A stretch of DNA of 64,000 nt from Actinopolyspora mzabensis (GCF_900101095.1 NZ_FNFM01000002.1:248001-312000); one strand, 5' to 3'. Positions 52,399 through 61,442 are shown, numbered from the stretch's first letter. Notes: generated by a model from the letters alone, not told the origin. Numbers and translations: made by a program.

Positions 52399-53670
52399 TT
52401 GCCTGTTGCCCTGTTGGCACTCGCCATCGCGGCATTCGGAATCGGTACCACGGAATTCGTGATGATGGGGCTGCTGCCCGAGGTCGCCACCGGTATGAAC
52501 GTGTCGATCTCGGCGGCGGGCGGCTACATCTCGCTGTACGCACTGGGAGTCGTCATCGGCGCGCCGCTGCTGACGATCTCGGGGATGCGCATACGCAGAA
52601 AAACCATGCTGCTGAGCATGCTGGGGTTGTTCATCGTGGGCAACCTGCTGTCCGCGATCGCGCCGACGCACGAATCGCTGCTGGCGGCCCGGTTCGTCGC
52701 GGGGCTGCCGCACGGCACGTTCTTCGGCATCGGGGCGGTCGTGGCCGCGAGCCTGGTGAGCAGGGACAAACGCGGCCGGGCCATCTCGATGATGTTCGTG
52801 GGGCTGACCGTGGCCAACATCATCGGCGTTCCGCTGGGCACGCTCCTCGGCCAGGCGATCAACTGGCGCTGGACCTTCGGACTGGTGGCGCTGATCGGAG
52901 CGGTGGCGCTGGCCGCCGTGAGCGTGCTGGTGCCGCGCCAGGCCAAACCGACCGAGGTCAGCGTGCGGGGCGAGCTGTCGGCCTTCCGGCGCCCCCAGGT
53001 GTGGCTGGCCTTCGCGGTGGTGGTCTTCGGCTTCGCGGCCACGTTCTCGTTCTACAGCTACATCAAGCCCCTGCTCGTCCAGGTGAGCGGCTACACGCCG
53101 CTGGCCGCCACCGTGCTGCTGGCGCTGTTCGGCACCGGCATGACGCTGGGCACCGTGATCGGCGGGAGGCTGGCGGACCGCTCCCCGATGCGCACGCTCT
53201 ACGTCTTCCTGACCGCACTGGCCGTGGCCCTGACGATGTTCACGTTCACCGCGCACAACACAGTGCTGGTAGCGGTCAACGTGTTCCTGGTCGGCGTCAC
53301 CGGTTTCGCCGCCATCCCGAGCATCCAGGCCAGGATCCTGGATCAGGCCAAGGAGGCGCCCTCGCTGGGTTCGGCCAGCATCCAGTCCACCTTCAACATC
53401 GCCAACTCCCTCGGCGCCTACCTGGGCGGGCTGGTCATCGCAGCCGGATTCGGTCTGATCTCGCCGAGCTGGGTCGGAGCGGTACTGGCCCTGGTGGGCC
53501 TGGGCTTCGCGGTGCTCTCCGGCAGGCTCGACCGTCGCGGTGCCGGCGGCGCTTCCGGCGGCGCTTCCGGCGGCCGGGATCGCTCCGCCGATTCCGGGGC
53601 CGCTTCGGAGGACACCACCCCCGCCCGGGTAGCGGAGTCGGCGAGCTCGACGACCGCGCACGCGCGCTGA
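52399..53670 (+). CDS. MFS transporter, DHA1 (sugar efflux/chloramphenicol-resistance-like) family
   Basis: A 423-residue exporter with twelve membrane helices. MPVALLALAIAAFGIGTTEF starts helix 1 and MMGLLPEVATGMNVSISAAG is the family signature; the loop between helices 2 and 3 and the motif GGRLADRSPMRTL are typical. The C-terminal 50 residues are a disordered Ser/Gly/Ala tail. The TTG at 52399 is favoured because AAGGAG stands six bases before it. It probably exports sugars or drugs by proton antiport; the substrate is not clear. Confidence 0.92.
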   Translation: MPVALLALAIAAFGIGTTEFVMMGLLPEVATGMNVSISAAGGYISLYALGVVIGAPLLTISGMRIRRKTMLLSMLGLFIVGNLLSAIAPTHESLLAARFVAGLPHGTFFGIGAVVAASLVSRDKRGRAISMMFVGLTVANIIGVPLGTLLGQAINWRWTFGLVALIGAVALAAVSVLVPRQAKPTEVSVRGELSAFRRPQVWLAFAVVVFGFAATFSFYSYIKPLLVQVSGYTPLAATVLLALFGTGMTLGTVIGGRLADRSPMRTLYVFLTALAVALTMFTFTAHNTVLVAVNVFLVGVTGFAAIPSIQARILDQAKEAPSLGSASIQSTFNIANSLGAYLGGLVIAAGFGLISPSWVGAVLALVGLGFAVLSGRLDRRGAGGASGGASGGRDRSADSGAASEDTTPARVAESASSTTAHAR

Positions 53671-53863
53671 GCCGAGCTCACCTCCCCGGGTGGCGAGGCC
53701 GTACCGGGCGATTCCGCTCCGCTCGTGATGCAATCACCACGGTCGGGAATGCTTGATCGATTCCACTGGTTACACGGGACGGCGTACTTCCCCCGAACAG
53801 GGGAGGAGACGCCGTCCGATTGGTGGCCGTGTTACGAGTCGACATTCGTGAAGGGAACACCAG

Positions 53864-54694
53864 ATGAGCCAGGTTCCGAACATCACGCTCAACACCGGTG
53901 CGAAGATGCCGCAGCTGGGCTTCGGCGTCTTCCAGATCCCCTCCGAGGAGGTCGTGGCACCGGTCAGGGCCGCCCTGGAAGCGGGCTATCGCAGTATCGA
54001 CACGGCGGCCGTGTACGGCAACGAGGAAGGCGTCGGCAGGGCGATCGCGGAGTCGGGCATTCCGCGTGAGGAACTGTTCGTCACCACCAAGTTGTGGAAC
54101 GACAGGCAGGGCTACGACGAGACGTTCCGCGCGTTCGACGAGAGCCTCGACAAGCTGGGGCTGGACTACGTGGACCTCTACCTGATCCACTGGCCGATGC
54201 CCGGTCAGGACACCTACGTGCAGACCTGGCAGGCGTTCGAGAAGCTCCACGCCGAGGGCAGGGCCAAGTCCATCGGTGTCTCGAACTTCCACCCCGCGCA
54301 CCTGCGCAGGCTGTTCGAGGAGACCAACGTGGTTCCCGCCGTGAACCAGATCGAGTTGCACCCCAACCTGCCGCAGGCAGAGCTGCGGGCGTTCCACGCC
54401 GAGCACGGCATCGCCACCGAGGCGTGGAGCCCGATCGGGCAGGGCAAGGGACTGCTGGAGGACTCCCGGCTGCAGGGCCTGGCCGAGAAGTACGGCAAGT
54501 CCCCGGCACAGGTGGTGCTGCGTTGGCACATCCAGCTGGGCAACGTGACCATCCCGAAGTCGGCCACCCCGGCGCGCGTTCAGGAGAATCTCGAGCTGTT
54601 CGACTTCGAACTCAGCGAGGACGACATGAAGGCCATCGGCGAGCTGGACAACGGTGGTCGGGTCGGACCCAACCCGGACGTCTTCGGCGCGTGA
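53864..54694 (+). CDS. Aldo/keto reductase
   Basis: A 276-residue TIM-barrel NADPH-dependent reductase of the 2,5-diketo-gluconate reductase type. The catalytic set is visible: Asp and Tyr in YRSIDTAAVYGNE, Lys in TTKLWND, His in LYLIHWPMP. The NADPH-binding end IPKSATPARVQENLELFDFE is present. It reduces small aldehydes and ketones. Expression is likely its own; the MFS gene upstream ends 193 bp earlier. Confidence 0.93.
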   Translation: MSQVPNITLNTGAKMPQLGFGVFQIPSEEVVAPVRAALEAGYRSIDTAAVYGNEEGVGRAIAESGIPREELFVTTKLWNDRQGYDETFRAFDESLDKLGLDYVDLYLIHWPMPGQDTYVQTWQAFEKLHAEGRAKSIGVSNFHPAHLRRLFEETNVVPAVNQIELHPNLPQAELRAFHAEHGIATEAWSPIGQGKGLLEDSRLQGLAEKYGKSPAQVVLRWHIQLGNVTIPKSATPARVQENLELFDFELSEDDMKAIGELDNGGRVGPNPDVFGA

Positions 54695-55008
54695 CCGAAG
54701 GTTGAATCACCGCTCAAGCGGGCGGAGAGGCGCTGCTGCGCCGCGAGTGGGGGGCACCGGGTGTGCCTCCCACTCGGCACCGCCCCCGGCGACGGGCTCC
54801 CTGGAGTTCGCGCGAAATCGCCGCGCCACTTCGACGCAGGCCGAACTCCCCTACCCTCGCAGCCCGCACCGCCGCGGGTTCTCCGGTGCGGCCCTCGCGA
54901 GGACGGACCGACGTGGTGTAGGTCGCTGCTCAAGAACCGGCCCGACACGGTAAGGCGCCGACTCACGTGCCGGCTAACCGGCCACGCCGAAAACCGCCGA
55001 CATTTCAG
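54695..55008. other. Convergent gap with a partial dispersed repeat
   Basis: This 314 bp gap contains copy D at 54805-54975 and no supported gene. Confidence 0.6.
54805..54975 (+). repeat. Dispersed repeat, partial copy D
   Basis: The left part (GCGAAATCGCCGCGCC through CTCGCGAGGACGG) matches copies A and C. The nested stem arms are mostly missing and are replaced by a block that matches copy A at 796-860. It seems to be a recombined or deleted copy. Confidence 0.65.
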
Positions 55009-56166
55009 TCACGCTACGCCCACGGAGACCGAGGGTGGGGTAAGCCCGCGGAGGATGTTGCTGCCGGAGCGCAGCGAGATCACCTGGCTGCGAGTGGCGA
55101 TCCAGCGCGGGAACTTGCCGATGCGCTGCAGCGGGGTGCGACGCTGCGCCGAGGTCAGCGCCGCGGTGCGCGACACCTTGGCCACCCGGGGTCTGCGCTG
55201 CTGTTCGTAGTCCCGCAACATCGGTTCGGGGTGTCTTCCGCCGTCGTGGGCGAGGGAACAGGAGAGCAACCAGGCGTCCTCCATCGTCTGGTTGGCGGCC
55301 TGCGCCACCGCGGGCGGCATCGCGTGCGCCGCGTCACCGATCAGGGTGGTTCGCGGCCCACCCCAGACCTTCGGTATCTGATGCCGGATGTGCGGGAAGA
55401 ATCCCAGGTCCTCCTCGGACACCGATGCCAGCAGCTCCTCGACGGGTTCCGGCCAGCCGGTGAAAACGGACCGCAGGTCTGCCACGGTCAACTCGGCCTG
55501 GTCGTCCCGCCACGGCATGTCGAACCACCAGTGCAGCAGCCCTTCACCCGCCGGTATGAGCCCACAGTGGCCCTCGCGTCCCGCGATGTTCAGCGTCTGG
55601 TACCCGTAGGCGATCGGCAGGTCGCTGCGGGTCAGCCCCTGCCAGCTCGCCCAACCGGTCGGCCGCGCCGGTTCACCGCCCAGCACCGTGCGGCGGACCA
55701 TCGACCGCTGCCCGTCCGCTCCCACGACTACGTCCCCGGTTTCCGAACTGCCGTCGGCGAAGTCGGCCACGGCGTGATCGGCGAACTCCCGGACGCCGAC
55801 ACAGCGCTTACCGAACCGGAAGACGTCGCTCGGCAGCGCCTCGGCCATGCGATACAGCAGTTCCCGCCGGGGGATCTCGACCGTGGGAGAGCCGAGGCGT
55901 TCCGTCACCTCGTCCAGATCCGCTTCCCAGAGCAACCTGCCGGTCGCGGTCATCGCACGCAGGCTGTGCAGCTGGCGTCCGACGCCTTGCAGCGGGATCC
56001 CCAGCCCGCGCAGCGCGGCGGTTCCGTTGCTCCACACCGTGACCCCGGCACCACCGTCCCGAAGCTGCTCGGCGTGCTCGTAGATCCTTACTCGGTGACC
56101 GTTGTCGAGCAGGCCTTTGGCCACGGCGAGTCCTCCCAAGCCTCCCCCGATGACCAGAACCCGCAT
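55009..56166 (-). CDS. FAD-dependent monooxygenase
   Basis: A 385-residue class A flavin monooxygenase of the PHBH fold. MRVLVIGGGLGGLAVAKGLL binds FAD; the DG motif is in DVVVGADGQRSMVRRT; the GD motif is in LIGDAAHAMPPAVAQAANQT. It oxidises an aromatic or isoprenoid substrate with NAD(P)H and oxygen. Start at ATG 56166. No pathway gene is adjacent, so the substrate is unknown. Confidence 0.92.
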   Translation of the reverse strand: MRVLVIGGGLGGLAVAKGLLDNGHRVRIYEHAEQLRDGGAGVTVWSNGTAALRGLGIPLQGVGRQLHSLRAMTATGRLLWEADLDEVTERLGSPTVEIPRRELLYRMAEALPSDVFRFGKRCVGVREFADHAVADFADGSSETGDVVVGADGQRSMVRRTVLGGEPARPTGWASWQGLTRSDLPIAYGYQTLNIAGREGHCGLIPAGEGLLHWWFDMPWRDDQAELTVADLRSVFTGWPEPVEELLASVSEEDLGFFPHIRHQIPKVWGGPRTTLIGDAAHAMPPAVAQAANQTMEDAWLLSCSLAHDGGRHPEPMLRDYEQQRRPRVAKVSRTAALTSAQRRTPLQRIGKFPRWIATRSQVISLRSGSNILRGLTPPSVSVGVA

Positions 56167-56369
56167 GTCTCCGTCCGTTTCGTCACCGGCGCCCCATGTG
56201 CGGGAGCGCGACCAGCAGAACCGTCCTCGCTACAACGCTGCACCTCGGGTGCATTTTATCCGGAACTCGACCGGAACGGGACTTACGATTACTCACATCC
56301 GGATCATCCGCCGGTCCGCGCGAGCATCGACCGGAATTCCAGGGACGCGCGGGCCGACCGCGAACACGG

Positions 56370-56603
56370 TCAGGCCGCGCGTTCGAGGAAGCGGCCCGCG
56401 ACCAGGCCGGGCTCCTCGTCTCCGTCGAAACGAACCCACAGCACGGGACCGTCGAAGACGTCCGGCAGACCGGTCGCGGCCTCGACCACGGTTCCCGTCT
56501 GATCCTGAAAACGGCCGAAGGAAGCGCGCACCCGGGTGCCTGGTTCCAACGGACTCGATGACTGCTCCATGAGAGTGGACGGTACGTGCCCGGCTGGCGG
56601 CAC
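56370..56603 (-). CDS. Small beta-barrel (KOW-like) protein
   Basis: A 77-residue protein: PLEPGTRVRASFGRFQDQTG, TVVEAATGLPDVFDGPVLWV and RFDGDEEPGLVAGRFLERA form five strands like a KOW or Tudor-type SH3 barrel. The GTG at 56603 has GGGAG nine bases upstream; the ATG at 56570 is an alternative. The role is unknown. Confidence 0.6.
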   Translation of the reverse strand: MPPAGHVPSTLMEQSSSPLEPGTRVRASFGRFQDQTGTVVEAATGLPDVFDGPVLWVRFDGDEEPGLVAGRFLERAA

Positions 56604-56841
56604 GAAAAATCACTCCCACCGGTATCCGCCCACGGAAGCGTGTGCAGGTGCTATCAACGCCGGTTACCGGATGTGCCCGAGATCACACCGGTTTTCGGGT
56701 GAGCGTTGTCACCAACGCCGCCGACGCGAGGGCCACCTTGCGTAGTCGGCTCACCACTGCCGGAGTCGCGGGCGAACGGTCCGCCGCGGCGCTTTCGGGC
56801 ACGGTAGGGCCCCGCCGCCCGTTTCCGGTAGGAAGGAGGGC

Positions 56842-57462
56842 ATGCGCACGATCCGACAGGCGGGTTCGGCAGAGCTCGTGGAGAAGAAGTCCCGCTTTCT
56901 GTGCGTGCTGCAACGCGTCGATTCCGAGTCGCGGGCGCGCGAGTTCGTGGCGCGGTGCCGCAAGGAGCACCCGGATGCCAGGCACCACTGTTACGCCTAC
57001 GTGGTGGGCGACCACGCCGAGGTGCAGAAGTCCAACGACGACGGGGAACCGTCCGGTACGGCGGGGATGCCGATACTGCGGGTGCTGCACCGCAACGAGC
57101 TGACCAACACCGTGGCAGTGGTGGTGCGCTATTTCGGCGGTGTACTACTGGGCTCGGGTGGCCTGATCCGTGCGTACGGTACGGCTACCGGCCGAGCGCT
57201 GGAAGAGGTCGGGCTGGCCCGGCGGGAGCCGGCTCGGGTCGTTTCGGTCGCCGTGGATCACTCCACGGCGGGAAGACTGGACAACGAGCTACGCGCTACC
57301 GGATACGAACCCTCGGACACGCGTTACGGAAGTTTCGTGGAGTTCGACGTGCCGGTAGCGGAACCGGACATCGGGGCCTTCGAACACTGGCTCACCGAGA
57401 CGGCGGGCGGCGACGCCCGGGTCAGCCGGGGTAACCGGATCTTCGTGGAAGTGGCGGAGTGA
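56842..57462 (+). CDS. YigZ/IMPACT-family protein
   Basis: A 206-residue UPF0029 protein. The N-terminal IMPACT domain has AELVEKKSRFLCVLQRVDSE, CRKEHPDARHHCYAYVVGDH and NDDGEPSGTAGMPIL, then VVVRYFGGVLLGSGGLIRAYG. A C-terminal ferredoxin-like domain (DUF1949) follows. It is thought to interact with ribosome-associated factors and stress signalling; its biochemistry is not settled. GGAGG precedes the ATG closely. Confidence 0.93.
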   Translation: MRTIRQAGSAELVEKKSRFLCVLQRVDSESRAREFVARCRKEHPDARHHCYAYVVGDHAEVQKSNDDGEPSGTAGMPILRVLHRNELTNTVAVVVRYFGGVLLGSGGLIRAYGTATGRALEEVGLARREPARVVSVAVDHSTAGRLDNELRATGYEPSDTRYGSFVEFDVPVAEPDIGAFEHWLTETAGGDARVSRGNRIFVEVAE

Positions 57463-57622
57463 CGCTCCCGACGACTTCCGGCGGATCTTAGCGAAAACTC
57501 CATACCGGACGAAAGCACCAGTGAGAAGATCAACATTGCCGTGTTCGCCCGGCCGCACTGCGTGATAAGCACACTTCCGAGGGGAGTTGGCACTCACAAC
57601 ACGACGCGCCGAAAGGAACCGG

Positions 57623-57829
57623 ATGACCGACATCGCGGACAAGCTCGACAAGGCCTACGAGGGCAAGCCGCTCAGCGAGCTTCCCGACGCTCCCGTGGCG
57701 GCGCTGCAGGGAGTCAGCGAAAGCGACGCCGAACAGCTCGAGAAGGCCTTCGGGATCCGCACGATCAGGGACCTGGGCAACAACAAGTACTTCCGCTGGG
57801 CGCAGGCGATCAACCAGCTCGCCGACTGA
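57623..57829 (+). CDS. Small helix-hairpin-helix protein
   Basis: A 68-residue protein with LQGVSESDAEQLEKAFGIRT followed by IRDLGNNKYFRWAQAI, the pattern of a helix-hairpin-helix motif that binds DNA or mediates contacts. The N-terminal 25 residues form another helix. AAGGAA stands 4 bases before the ATG and codon use is normal. It may be a small nucleic-acid or protein adaptor; no partner is known. Confidence 0.7.
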   Translation: MTDIADKLDKAYEGKPLSELPDAPVAALQGVSESDAEQLEKAFGIRTIRDLGNNKYFRWAQAINQLAD

Positions 57830-58210
57830 TTCGGAGTTCGCCGGACTCCACTTTCTCGAACACTGTGGACAGTCTTGTGGCGACGCGGGCTCCCGGCACG
57901 TTCCGGGAGCCCTGTTCGGCGCTCGGTCGTTCCCGGACCGTGCCCCACCGGGAACCGGCTCGGCCCGGGGCCTTCGAAGCGCGTCGGCACCCCCACCCCG
58001 CGCGACGATTTCGCGCGAAATCGACAGTCGGCCCGCCTTCGGCGACTCCGGACTTACGGGATTTTCCAGTCAAGATGCGGTAACGATCGAACCGGACAAC
58101 GCCAACACGGAAACCACATCGGCGGCAGCATCGTCGCACGGGCGAGAGCACGTGGCACCCCCCGAACCGGCGGGAGTCGCGAAAACGGTCGGCGATGAAG
58201 GGATCGCGCG
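57830..58210. other. Intergenic region with a repeat core
   Basis: The 381 bp contain an isolated repeat core (58003-58026) and no supported gene. Confidence 0.5.
58003..58026. repeat. Repeat core fragment
   Basis: GACGATTTCGCGCGAAATCG is the palindromic core of the dispersed repeat, here fully symmetric. Confidence 0.5.
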
Positions 58211-59149
58211 GTGTTCAAACGCATGTTGCAGGCAGTGGGAATCGGTGGCCCCTCCGTGGACACAGTGCTGCAGGGGGAGGCTTGCCAACCGGGTGGTCGG
58301 GTCTCGGGGGAGGTCCGCATCGGCGGAGCGAACGGAACCGCCGAGATTCAACGTATCGACCTGATCCTGGTCGCCGAAGTGGAAACCTCCGACGACCAGA
58401 AGGGAACGTTGGAGTTCCAGCGTCACACGGTGAGCGGGGAGTTCACGCTGGAGGCCGAGCAGTACTCCACGATTCCGTTCGAACTGCCGCTGCCCTGGGA
58501 GCTACCGATCACGGCACTGCGCGGCCAGCCGCTGCGCGGCATGCGGCTCGGCGTTCGCACCGAGGTCGCGGTGGCCAAGGCGGTGGACACCGGTGACATG
58601 GACCCGCTGCACGTCGAGCCCCTGCCGTCGCAGCAACCGGTGATCGAGGCGCTGCTGAACATGGGCGCGCCACTGAAAAGCGCCGATGTCGAGCACGGTG
58701 TGCTGCACGGCATCGCGCAGCAGTACCCCTTCTACCAGGAGATCGAGTTCTTCGCCCCGCCGCAGTTCGCGGGCGGCATCAACGAGGTCGAGCTGACCTT
58801 CGTGGCGCGTCCCGACAGCCTGGACGTGGTGCTGGAGGCGGACAAACGGGGCGGTCTGTTCACGTCCGGCGGCGACGCGCTGGGGCGCATCCACCGCAGT
58901 CACGAGGAAGCGCTGCACACCGACTGGACCTCCGAGATCCAGCACTGGTTGCAGGCGGTGTCGCAGTCCTCGGGCGGCTTCTTCGGCGGTGGGCACGATC
59001 ACCACGGCCACGGCTCGGGTCGCTCCGGTTCCGGACTGGGTGGTGCCGTCGCGGGCGGAGTCGCGGGCGCCGCGGCAGGTGTTCTCGGCGGCATGATGCT
59101 CGGCGAGGCCCTGGAGGGCGAGGAAGAGGAGGAGGAAGAGGAAGGCTGA
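58211..59149 (+). CDS. Sporulation-control protein Spo0M-like
   Basis: A 312-residue protein of the SpoOM family, with an arrestin-like beta-sandwich: GEACQPGGRVSGEVRIGGAN, HTVSGEFTLEAEQYSTIPFE and YQEIEFFAPPQFAGGINEVE. The C-terminus has a His/Gly stretch, a Gly-rich hydrophobic segment and a run of Glu. In Bacillus Spo0M affects sporulation and cell-cycle control; in actinomycetes the role is unclear. The GTG at 58211 is the start. Confidence 0.9.
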   Translation: MFKRMLQAVGIGGPSVDTVLQGEACQPGGRVSGEVRIGGANGTAEIQRIDLILVAEVETSDDQKGTLEFQRHTVSGEFTLEAEQYSTIPFELPLPWELPITALRGQPLRGMRLGVRTEVAVAKAVDTGDMDPLHVEPLPSQQPVIEALLNMGAPLKSADVEHGVLHGIAQQYPFYQEIEFFAPPQFAGGINEVELTFVARPDSLDVVLEADKRGGLFTSGGDALGRIHRSHEEALHTDWTSEIQHWLQAVSQSSGGFFGGGHDHHGHGSGRSGSGLGGAVAGGVAGAAAGVLGGMMLGEALEGEEEEEEEEG

Positions 59150-59463
59150 TCCCTCCCGCCCCCTACCCGGCGGGCTCCTGACCGGTCTCGAAACCCCGTG
59201 GCGAGGGTGAGGGCGTTCGTGGCGGGCCGCACAGCGCTGACCGGTCGGACGCCCCGCCCGAACCGGTTCGGGTCGTTGCCGTGGGGCGGCCGTAAGAGTG
59301 TGCTCGGTCGCCCCGGCAGCGCTCCGCCCCACCTCAGTCGGGCGAAGGGCTACCGGTCACGGCCGACCGTGACCGGGGATTCGCCGCGGACGCGGCGGCA
59401 CTCCTTCCCGTCCGCACGTTTCGCGAGTGATCGACGAGCCGGGTTGCCCCGGAGGAGACCGCG
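59150..59463. other. Gap downstream of the toxin-antitoxin cassette
   Basis: No gene is supported in these 314 bp. The first 32 bp direct repeat of the cassette lies at 59412-59443. Confidence 0.5.
59412..59443 (-). repeat. 32 bp direct repeat, left of higBA
   Basis: Identical to 60307-60338 except for one base. It contains the core of the dispersed repeat in minus orientation (TTTCGCGAG...GATCGACG). Confidence 0.8.
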
Positions 59464-59832
59464 TCAAGCACACATCGAGGAACGATCGACCTGGCTCGTG
59501 GAGACCGTGACGTCGTGATCGGCGAAATCAGCCACGAGTTTCAGCGTGCCCCCTAACGCGGCGACATAGCGCCGGATGGTCCCCAACTCGAGATGTGCGA
59601 GATTTCCCTGCTCCAGTTTGCTCACACGCGCCTGGCTGACTCCCAGCCGCTCAGCCATCTCGGTTTGACTGAGATGCTGCTCCTCGCGCAACTGCGCCAA
59701 GCGATCACCCAGCACAAAGCCCTGAGTTAGGGCAGAAGCGTGTTCCCGAGCAGTCTCCACGTCACGCCCGTTGGAACGATCGAGAGCTTCTTTGTCCTTC
59801 TTGACGTCTTTCCAGGATCGACCCAACTTCAC
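59464..59832 (-). CDS. XRE-type antitoxin (HigA-like)
   Basis: A 122-residue protein. The HTH_3 domain (about 55-110) contains LAQLREEQHLSQTEMAERLG and VSQARVSKLEQGNLAHLELG, with the C-terminal TLKLVADFADHDVTV strand that resembles HigA/MqsA-like proteins acting on Gp49-type toxins. The GTG at 59832 overlaps the toxin stop codon by 4 bp. Toxin-first order and coupling are typical of higBA. It should bind and neutralise the toxin and repress the promoter. Confidence 0.9.
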   Translation of the reverse strand: MKLGRSWKDVKKDKEALDRSNGRDVETAREHASALTQGFVLGDRLAQLREEQHLSQTEMAERLGVSQARVSKLEQGNLAHLELGTIRRYVAALGGTLKLVADFADHDVTVSTSQVDRSSMCA

Positions 59833-60191
59833 TCCTCCAGTACGGCCAAGTGCTCCTCGAAGCGCTTGTCGGCTATGGGAACAGTGGTTTCGTACCAACC
59901 TCTCCAGTTTCCGGCCTTGTCCCCGGCCACCAGGATGAACGCAGAGCGCCGTGCGTCAAAGGCGAACAGCAGTCGCAACTCGCTGTTACCGGTAGATGCG
60001 GGGCGTAGTTCCTTGAGGTTGTTGTTTCGGGATCCTTTGACATGATCAACAAGAGGACGGCCGAGATTCGGCCCTCTCTCGGCGAGCATGTCCAAAGCCT
60101 GTTCGACGAGATCCGCTGACTCGGGATCCTCCTCGCTCAGGGCAAGAAACCAGCTCTCGACCTCCTGATGCAGTTCGAGTTCCCAGCTCAC
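59829..60191 (-). CDS. RelE/HigB-superfamily (Gp49-like) toxin
   Basis: A 120-residue protein of the phage-derived Gp49-like/HigB family: WELELHQEVESWFLALSEED, LGRPLVDHVKGSRNNNLKEL, RPASTGNSELRLLFAFDARR and a C-terminal WYETTVPIADKRFEEHLAVL. HigB toxins cleave mRNA on the ribosome. It starts at a GTG without ribosome-binding site, six bases after TATAAT, so a leaderless mRNA is likely. The antitoxin follows directly. Confidence 0.9.
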   Translation of the reverse strand: MSWELELHQEVESWFLALSEEDPESADLVEQALDMLAERGPNLGRPLVDHVKGSRNNNLKELRPASTGNSELRLLFAFDARRSAFILVAGDKAGNWRGWYETTVPIADKRFEEHLAVLEE

Positions 60192-60199
60192 GGTAATAT

Positions 60200-60217
60200 T
60201 ATAACCTCTGGGTTATA
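60200..60217. promoter_or_regulatory. Operator and promoter of higBA
   Basis: TATAACC-N4-GGTTATA is a perfect inverted repeat and overlaps the promoter. On the minus strand TATAAT (60203-60198) is the -10 box, six bases before the GTG start. A protein bound here would block RNA polymerase. Confidence 0.65.
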
Positions 60218-60306
60218 GACACAAGGAACCTGGCCGGAGCTTGTCCGGGCGGGACGAGCGTTCCGGTACGAGAGACCCGGCACGTACTCTTTGCGCGCCC
60301 CGCCGC

Positions 60307-60338
60307 CCGCACGTTTCGCGAGAGATCGACGAGCCGGG
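60307..60338 (-). repeat. 32 bp direct repeat, right of higBA
   Basis: Second copy of the repeat at 59412-59443, 895 bp away and in the same orientation. It ends 9 bp before the paaE stop codon. Confidence 0.8.
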
Positions 60339-60346
60339 CGGAGGGC

Positions 60347-61441
60347 TCAGACGTCGTAGTCCACCGCGACCTCCTCGGTGACCGGGATCGACTGGCAGGT
60401 GAGCACGAACCCGGACTCCACCTCGGAGTCCTCCAGCGCGAAGTTGCGGCGCATCCGCACCTGCCCATCGGTGATCCTGGCACGGCAGGTACCGCACACC
60501 CCGCCCTTGCAGGCGAACGGCAGATCCGAGCGGACCCGCTGGGCCGCGTCGAGCACCGGGGTGTCGGTGGGCAGCGCGACCTCGGTGGTGCGGCCGTCCA
60601 GCGTCACCCGCCCGCGGGCGACCTCGCCCTCGTAGTCGCCTTCCTCGTGCCGCACCGGTTCGGGGGGAACGTCGTCGACGTAGAACAGCTCACGGTGCAC
60701 CCGCTCGCCCGGCACACCGAGTTCGGCCAGTACCGCTCCGGCGTCCTCGACCATGCCGTACGGGCCGCACAGCCACCAATGCTCCGAGCCGTCGAGCGGC
60801 ACCAGCGTGCCCAGCAGACCGCGCAGCCGCTCGGCGTCCAACCGCCCGCTGACGAGTTCGGACTCCCTGGGCTCCCTGGAAAGCACGTGCACCAGTTCGA
60901 AGCGACTCGGATAGCGGTCCTTGAGGTCGGCGAGCTCGTCGGCGAACATCACCGTGTCACTGCGACGGTTGCCGTAGATCACCGTGACCGCCGATTCGGT
61001 CTCGGCCAGCAGCGTAGCCGCGACGGAAAGCACCGGGGTGATCCCCGACCCCGCGGCGACCAGCACATGCCTGCCCGCGACCGTCAGATCCGGGGTGAAC
61101 CTCCCGGTGGGTGGCATCACCTCGACCTCGTCACCGACCTCGATCCCCCCGGTCAGCCACCCGGAGAACAGCCCCTCCGGCACCAGTCGCACCCCGATGC
61201 GGGGCCGGGTGCCCCGCGCGGAGCAGATCGAGTAGGAACGCCGGTGCTCACCGTCGGCCTCCCGCCGCCGCAGGGTCAGCGACTGCCCGGGCAGGAAGTC
61301 GAACTCGGCCGCCAGCTCGGCGGGAACGTCGAGAGTCACCGCGACCGCGTCGTCACACAGCCGCTCGACCTCGGCCACCCGGAGGGTGTGGAAGGAGTTG
61401 TCCGCGCGACGCCTCGGCGCGGTAGCTGTCGGGGTGGACAC
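60347..61441 (-). CDS. paaE: Phenylacetyl-CoA epoxidase reductase subunit PaaE
   Basis: A 364-residue electron-transfer subunit. The N-terminal ferredoxin-reductase part has RRSYSICSA (FAD) and HVLVAAGSGITPVLSV (NADPH); the C-terminal plant-type ferredoxin has CKGGVCGTCRARI and a distal Cys in LTCQSIP for the 2Fe-2S cluster. It feeds electrons from NADPH to the PaaA di-iron centre. One base separates it from paaD. Confidence 0.95.
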   Translation of the reverse strand: MSTPTATAPRRRADNSFHTLRVAEVERLCDDAVAVTLDVPAELAAEFDFLPGQSLTLRRREADGEHRRSYSICSARGTRPRIGVRLVPEGLFSGWLTGGIEVGDEVEVMPPTGRFTPDLTVAGRHVLVAAGSGITPVLSVAATLLAETESAVTVIYGNRRSDTVMFADELADLKDRYPSRFELVHVLSREPRESELVSGRLDAERLRGLLGTLVPLDGSEHWWLCGPYGMVEDAGAVLAELGVPGERVHRELFYVDDVPPEPVRHEEGDYEGEVARGRVTLDGRTTEVALPTDTPVLDAAQRVRSDLPFACKGGVCGTCRARITDGQVRMRRNFALEDSEVESGFVLTCQSIPVTEEVAVDYDV

Positions 61442-61442
61442 G

